Shown piece by piece: positions 59,235 through 64,000 of a stretch of 64,000 nt of DNA (positions within the stretch are counted from its first letter, which is position 1; each line of letters starts with the position of its first letter). Source of the DNA: Amia ocellicauda (lineage: Eukaryota > Chordata > Actinopteri > Amiiformes > Amiidae); NCBI RefSeq assembly GCF_036373705.1, contig NC_089852.1, positions 35,170,707 to 35,234,706 on the forward strand, written 5' to 3'. The notes below the pieces were generated by a model. The model ran no database searches and was not told where the DNA came from. It saw only the letters and a program-made list of their open reading frames with translations. The translations under genes and the position numbers were made by a program.

Positions 59235-59609
59235 TATATAGGAAACTGCAGTCAAAGTTCCTCCTCGCCCACGGAACCCAATACCCCCTCGCAGTTCCCC
59301 GTCGGTATTATTTTCATGGTGCACCCGCATAGACGCTGAACTCCCACGATTAATATTTAACTTGAAATAAACATCAGCACTTGTACATCGGCGGGCACAT
59401 TGTGTAGCAAAACCATCACGGAAACATAAGATCATGTATAATCTGTAATTTGGGGAATGCCAATCTTGTTAAGATGTCTGTTTCTCATGCCAAAGACGAG
59501 TCTGTCCCGCGTCCAATCAAACTCGGCCAAATGTCAGAAAGTCGGAACTGTTGGCAGCATCGCTAGTGGCTCAGACTCAGACTCTGGTCCAGGCTGGTCT
59601 GTAGACACT

Positions 59610-62600
59610 ATGATTGTACTGAGCCGCAGTGCCATCATGGTCGTCCTGGGCTTGATTTTAGCCTCGGGATGTGTGCATGTGTCTTATTGTGAGGGCACCC
59701 AAGATGAAGTTATTAGCCCTGCCATGTCTGTTATCTGGGGTGCTGGACTCCAACCCAGAGTTGTCCTGCCTGTTCGATACTTCTACATCCAAGCCGTGAG
59801 TCCCACTGGACAAAACCTCACCTATTCTCCAGGTAAAGGACATTTCACTTAAGACATAAGAGACCCGTTTTCACAAGGGAATCATAATGTGCAAAATTAC
59901 TTTAAAACTGCTGTGATAAGAAAAGTCTTCTTTTTCTGTGATGATGTCTATACAACTCCCTACCACAACCGAGAGGCAAGGGTGTGTGAGAGTGAATTAC
60001 TGTTAAAGTATAGTTATGCGACAAGAAGAAAAAAGGGGGGGGACACTAAACAGGATACATCTAAGCTGTATAAAAGACAATATAATTCAAAAGCATTTGT
60101 ATATTATAATGATAGGATAAAGCAACTGTTCATTATTCATACATGCTGAAGGTATATTTTTATTATTGTTGTGGTTAACATGTTTCCATACAACTACTAG
60201 CTTCAGGGGGCCTGAACATATAGTATAATGGCAGGCTGGAAGAATAATTTGGAGGTAATTTGATAAACTGTTACATAATATACATAATTATATTTAAAAA
60301 GTGAACACATTACACATTGTGATCACAGATTTGTTCTTTGGTTTGACTGATGTTCTCAACTTGTCTGGGCCTGTCAGTAGTGCTGGGATGATCAGTCTCT
60401 ACTGGGTTTGGTGAGCCTGGTGGGCATATGAACAATAAAACAGACATAACATAACAAGTGAGCAAACAACACATCCAAGCTGATACAATCCTTTGAAAGG
60501 TTCTTTTGCATCTGTAGTTCAATATTTGCATCACTCAGGTGCTCTGTGCGACTTGCTGTTCCCCATAGAAGCCTTGTGTGGCTATTATACTATTATTATA
60601 TTATATTATACTATACTATTATTAAATATAAAATATGATATATTTACATTTTACATCTGTTCTTATGGTGCAATGTTGAAGATGCTGAATGGTATCAGAG
60701 TGCTTGTCACACCCTCAGAGAAATCTTCACGCTAGGGTGTGGTGAAGGGAAAAATAATCTTTCTAAATAAAAGAAAAGAAAACTGTGATTTATTGTTTCC
60801 TCTGGTTCATTCTTCAGCTTCAGTGGAAACTGGACATAATATCCTCACTCCTGGGTGTTGGTTGAAGTAACCATGTTTCTGTCCTGCATGATGTTAGTAT
60901 GTTAGAAATAAAGAACAATGTATGTATTGTTCAGTATACTTTAAATTTAAACACGTAGGCCCTTTGTTATAACACTAATGTTGTGCACTCTTATATGTAC
61001 CATTTTGATGATCACCTTTGCAGAGAGGTGGAGTTTCTGAGCAGGCTGAGCTACTATAGTATTAAATTAACTCGTATTATTTCTGTCTGGAGATGACAGT
61101 GTCCCAGAGACATTGGCAGGGGACCTGTTTTAAAATTGTATTATATTACTTGTGATGGTTCCCAAGTTATTCTTCTGTATGGGAACCTCCCAAACCACAG
61201 GCAGTCTGCGGCTGTCATGGCCTCCAAGGCAGGGAGGGGAAAATGTGAACAGGACTTTGTAGGAGGCATTAGAAAAGTGACAAATGGCTCTCTAGATTGC
61301 TTTGAAAAATCTTATAAGCGAAATAAGCGTAAAGTGACCTATCTTGCCTAAGAAATCTGAAATAATCTTGTTGATGGAGATTGGAATTCAGAAAAATTAC
61401 CAAAGTGAAATATGCATGCCACATTCTGTGAGATTAATAACAAATACAAATACTTCTAACTGAAACTACAGACCATAGAATATCTGATTTGTCAATTTTG
61501 TGTTACTGTGCCTTAAATAGGCTTTATCCAATGTCTCATTCAGAATGTACCCCTTTCTCTCTGTTAATCCCACTGGGAAACCCATTTCTGCTTGTGTCAA
61601 ACTACAGGGGAAGTTTGTGCATTCGCCTTCTTTCACTCATGACTGCCTACCCTGCTTTTCCTGTATCCATTAATAAGTAAATAAGGTTGCAGGTTGTTTC
61701 TGTGTACACGCCTGTCTCATATTACCATTTCACACTGAGTAAGCTTTCAAGTTGTAGTTTCAATTCACACCATTATGATGTGTGATTTAATCTCAGTACT
61801 TACTAACTCTTTGATCTTTTCAAAGTGGATACATCAGTTTGCCAAATTGCTTAAGTAGCTGTAGGGGCGTTAGTATACTCATCTTTCTTGCATTTCAGGA
61901 AAAGAAGCTTTTGTGGTGAGAATTTCCTCTCTGTCACCTAAGGAACACATCCGTATCCATGTGCCAAAGCCCTTGGACAGAAATGATGGCTCATTTTTGA
62001 TGAGGTACCGTCTGTATGGCAGCGCCAATCAGGGCCTGAAGATTGAGGTGTTACACAGGGATAAGCCTGTTGCAAAGTCCCCATACATCTTAGAAGGTAA
62101 CTGATAAGCTCCTTTCATGCTTTTTTTGTAGAAGTGGAGTTTATGCTGATTATTTAATTTTAATTTTATTAACAGTGGTGAGTTTACTTTAAATTTTGTG
62201 ATAAATTATGTCCGCAAAACTTGACAAGTAACAGGAAAGTCTGACAAAATGTGAAACTATCTTTTCCGTCTGATAATTTTTTTTTAAAGAAAACATTTTC
62301 ATTTTTAAAAGGAAGTTAAGTGTTAACCCACAGATCCATAATGGTTTTCATATTAATTAATACAGCTTTAATTTGATATTTATTCATTAATTTATGCATT
62401 TTTAAAACTTATAAGCATCTGTTTTTAAAATATCTTTAATGTCAAAAAGTATTATGAGAGTTCTTATGGAGAATGGTGAAGAAGTAATTGACAGTTTCAT
62501 TAAACGTTCCTCTGTTGGCAGGGCCAGTATATCATGAGTACTGTGACTGTCCAGAGATGGACCCCCAAGCGTGGCAGACTGCAATGTCCTGCCCTGACCA

Positions 62601-62805
62601 GGAGCCTCAGATCTCCATGGACTTCGCCAGCTTCCCTCAGATCGACCTGCAGCGTCTGCGCCAGGAGGTCCCAAAGCGCTTCAGCCAGAGAGGGGGACTC
62701 ATTCATTACACAGTGGTCAACAACCAGGTCTATCGCCAGACCCTGGGGAAGTACACAGACTTTAAAATGTTCTCTGATGAAATACTGCTTTCCCTGACCA
62801 GAAAG
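59610..62805 (+). CDS. poglut3: protein O-glucosyltransferase 3 (KDELC2), first three exons
   Basis: ER-resident enzyme that adds O-linked glucose to EGF-like repeats, for example on Notch. Exons seen: 59610-59832, 61899-62096 and 62522-62805, with phases 1 and 1 joining cleanly; the gene runs off the right edge. Residues 1-28 are a signal peptide. Then come the filamin-type domain (VIWGAGLQPRVVLPVRYFYIQAV, HIRIHVPKPLDRNDGSFLMRYRLY, KSPYILEGPVYHEYC) and the start of the glucosyltransferase domain (FASFPQIDLQ, GLIHYTVVNNQVYR, LGKYTDFKMFSDEILLSLTRK). These match human POGLUT3 closely. An in-frame ATG at 59457 exists; 59610 was chosen because the hydrophobic signal follows it, and 59637 is a further option. 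The C-terminal catalytic part and ER-retention signal lie outside the window. Confidence 0.94.
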
Positions 62806-64000
62806 GTGAGTTTGTACAGCAGTGGTTTGTTTTTTGGAAATTGGGCAGAATTCCCGGTTTGTAGCAGTGTTTTTTTTGGATTGTAATTCAGGAAAAGTTA
62901 TGCATACTAAAGTGATTGTCATCCTTTTTGTGAGGTGCGTTAGGATTCTGTTTGATGTTAAAGCGCTATATAAATGCGACAGCATCTGGTTGTTATTGTC
63001 AAGTTCACTCCAGTGCTAATCTAGAATCGAGAAATTGCCGTGGTAACTGTAGAGCTCATGAAAACCACATCGTCGTGACACTGTGCCACAGCAAGTCTAT
63101 TATACTAACACTCCTCCAGGCACTGCTATTCAATCTCAAGTGTCCTTCATTTGTTGTTCTTTTCAGTATTAGTCACTGTGCAGGCACTGTATACATAGAT
63201 AAATACTCTGTAATTCCCTAAAATCTCATGATTAATACGGATCACTGGTTAACACATAAAAACAAGAGCTTGTGTATGTTTAAAGCCAGCTGATTAAGAG
63301 TTTAGTGAGGATATCCGATTAATACGGTATTAATTTAGTTTCATTCAACTGTGAGATCAACAGAACAAATAGGTTAATGGCTTAGTATTTGAAAAAATAT
63401 TATGAACGTGGTTGTTTTTAATCCTGCTAACTTGAAGCACAGTTTATTCTGAGGGTGAATTCTTCATGCAAGCATGCCGGGGAGAGTGTCAAACAGTCAC
63501 CACGAAAATAGCAGGATGGTTTTAAGGCAGTTCTCTCAAGCACTTAATTGGTTACAGCTTTCATAACATATTACAATGGCAAAGACTAATAACTGAAGGC
63601 AGTATAATACATTTCTATTCTAATAGTCAGGAAGTTAAATCCTAATATGGTCCGTAATACCACCTAGCAACAGCAAGTTATCTGTATGAAATGACAGTAA
63701 CGCGTCTGCAAAACCTTGAGCAACAGAGTCTCAGCTAGAACCATGTGTAAAATAACAACTGAGAGAGAGAGGAAAGGACGATAATATTAAATTAAACTCC
63801 TCAGTATTAGCAGCATGGAACAGTACAGAGCATACACTAACGCTTAAATAGTTTTTGTAATAAATATAAATATGGGTCTTTCATAACCAAATCTTTATTT
63901 GTTCAAATCAGTAGGATTCGTATGTCTAGTCTATTCCAGTTCTATCTGTTTGTACATGCTGTCAACCTTTGCTTGTTATGATTGTCTGCCAAGAACCTCT
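62806..64000 (+). other. POGLUT3 intron 3, partial
   Basis: No further POGLUT3 exon (expected to start like VLLPDLEFYVNLGDW) was found. Near 62965-62985 'aaagcgctatataaatgcga' resembles the tail of a fish SINE; the family is not assigned. Confidence 0.6.

Noticed and set aside
1-64000. CRISPR arrays, operons, tRNA or rRNA genes
   Set aside because: None seen. The regular repeats are microsatellites or the EXPH5 minisatellite, and gene structure is eukaryotic throughout.

Overview
The window is nuclear DNA from a ray-finned fish. All host genes are spliced with GT-AG introns, and the DNA is AT-rich with many microsatellites. The repeats are typical of fish: several Tc1/mariner families, L2 and CR1 LINE pieces, and one solo LTR. 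The beta-defensin has the fish three-exon layout. No tool was run; gene names rest on recognising translated exons and on exon phases that join without a break.

Layout. (1) 1.9-3.1 kb: a complete 62-residue beta-defensin gene with TATA box and poly(A) signal. (2) 7.1-11.2 kb: a complete eight-exon WDR73 gene (381 residues). A tandem copy of its 3' flank follows, then a Tc1/mariner element. (3) 13-36.5 kb: a cluster of NEU3-type sialidase genes. One is a plus-strand pseudogene (14.4-18.2 kb) carrying a solo LTR in its first coding exon. One is a 5' remnant (24.6-26.7 kb) cut by an L2 LINE after 16 coding bases. One is an intact plus-strand gene (30.1-32.8 kb, 410 residues) with a striking 14-cysteine insertion. 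The last is an intact minus-strand gene (34.6-36.3 kb, 404 residues). Duplicated flanks, an inverted intron fragment and different transposons at matching sites record birth, death and partial homogenisation of the copies. (4) 39.7-54.9 kb: a complete six-exon EXPH5 (exophilin-5) gene of 1967 residues. It has an N-terminal Rab27-binding domain and a roughly 435-residue acidic domain made by a 30-bp coding minisatellite. Intron 1 holds a CR1 LINE. (5) 58.0-59.2 kb: a Tc1/mariner copy with a whole transposase frame. (6) 59.6 kb to the right edge: the first three exons of POGLUT3 (KDELC2).

EXPH5 followed by POGLUT3 in the same direction matches the human 11q22.3 order, which supports both calls. 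The genes do not form one pathway: a secreted antimicrobial peptide, a WD-repeat protein, ganglioside-type sialidases, a Rab27 effector and an ER O-glucosyltransferase. The most unusual item is the metallothionein-like cysteine cluster inside one sialidase, with a smaller cysteine cluster at the same place in its neighbour. Next are the EXPH5 minisatellite with its 600-bp higher-order period, and the transposon archaeology of the sialidase cluster.
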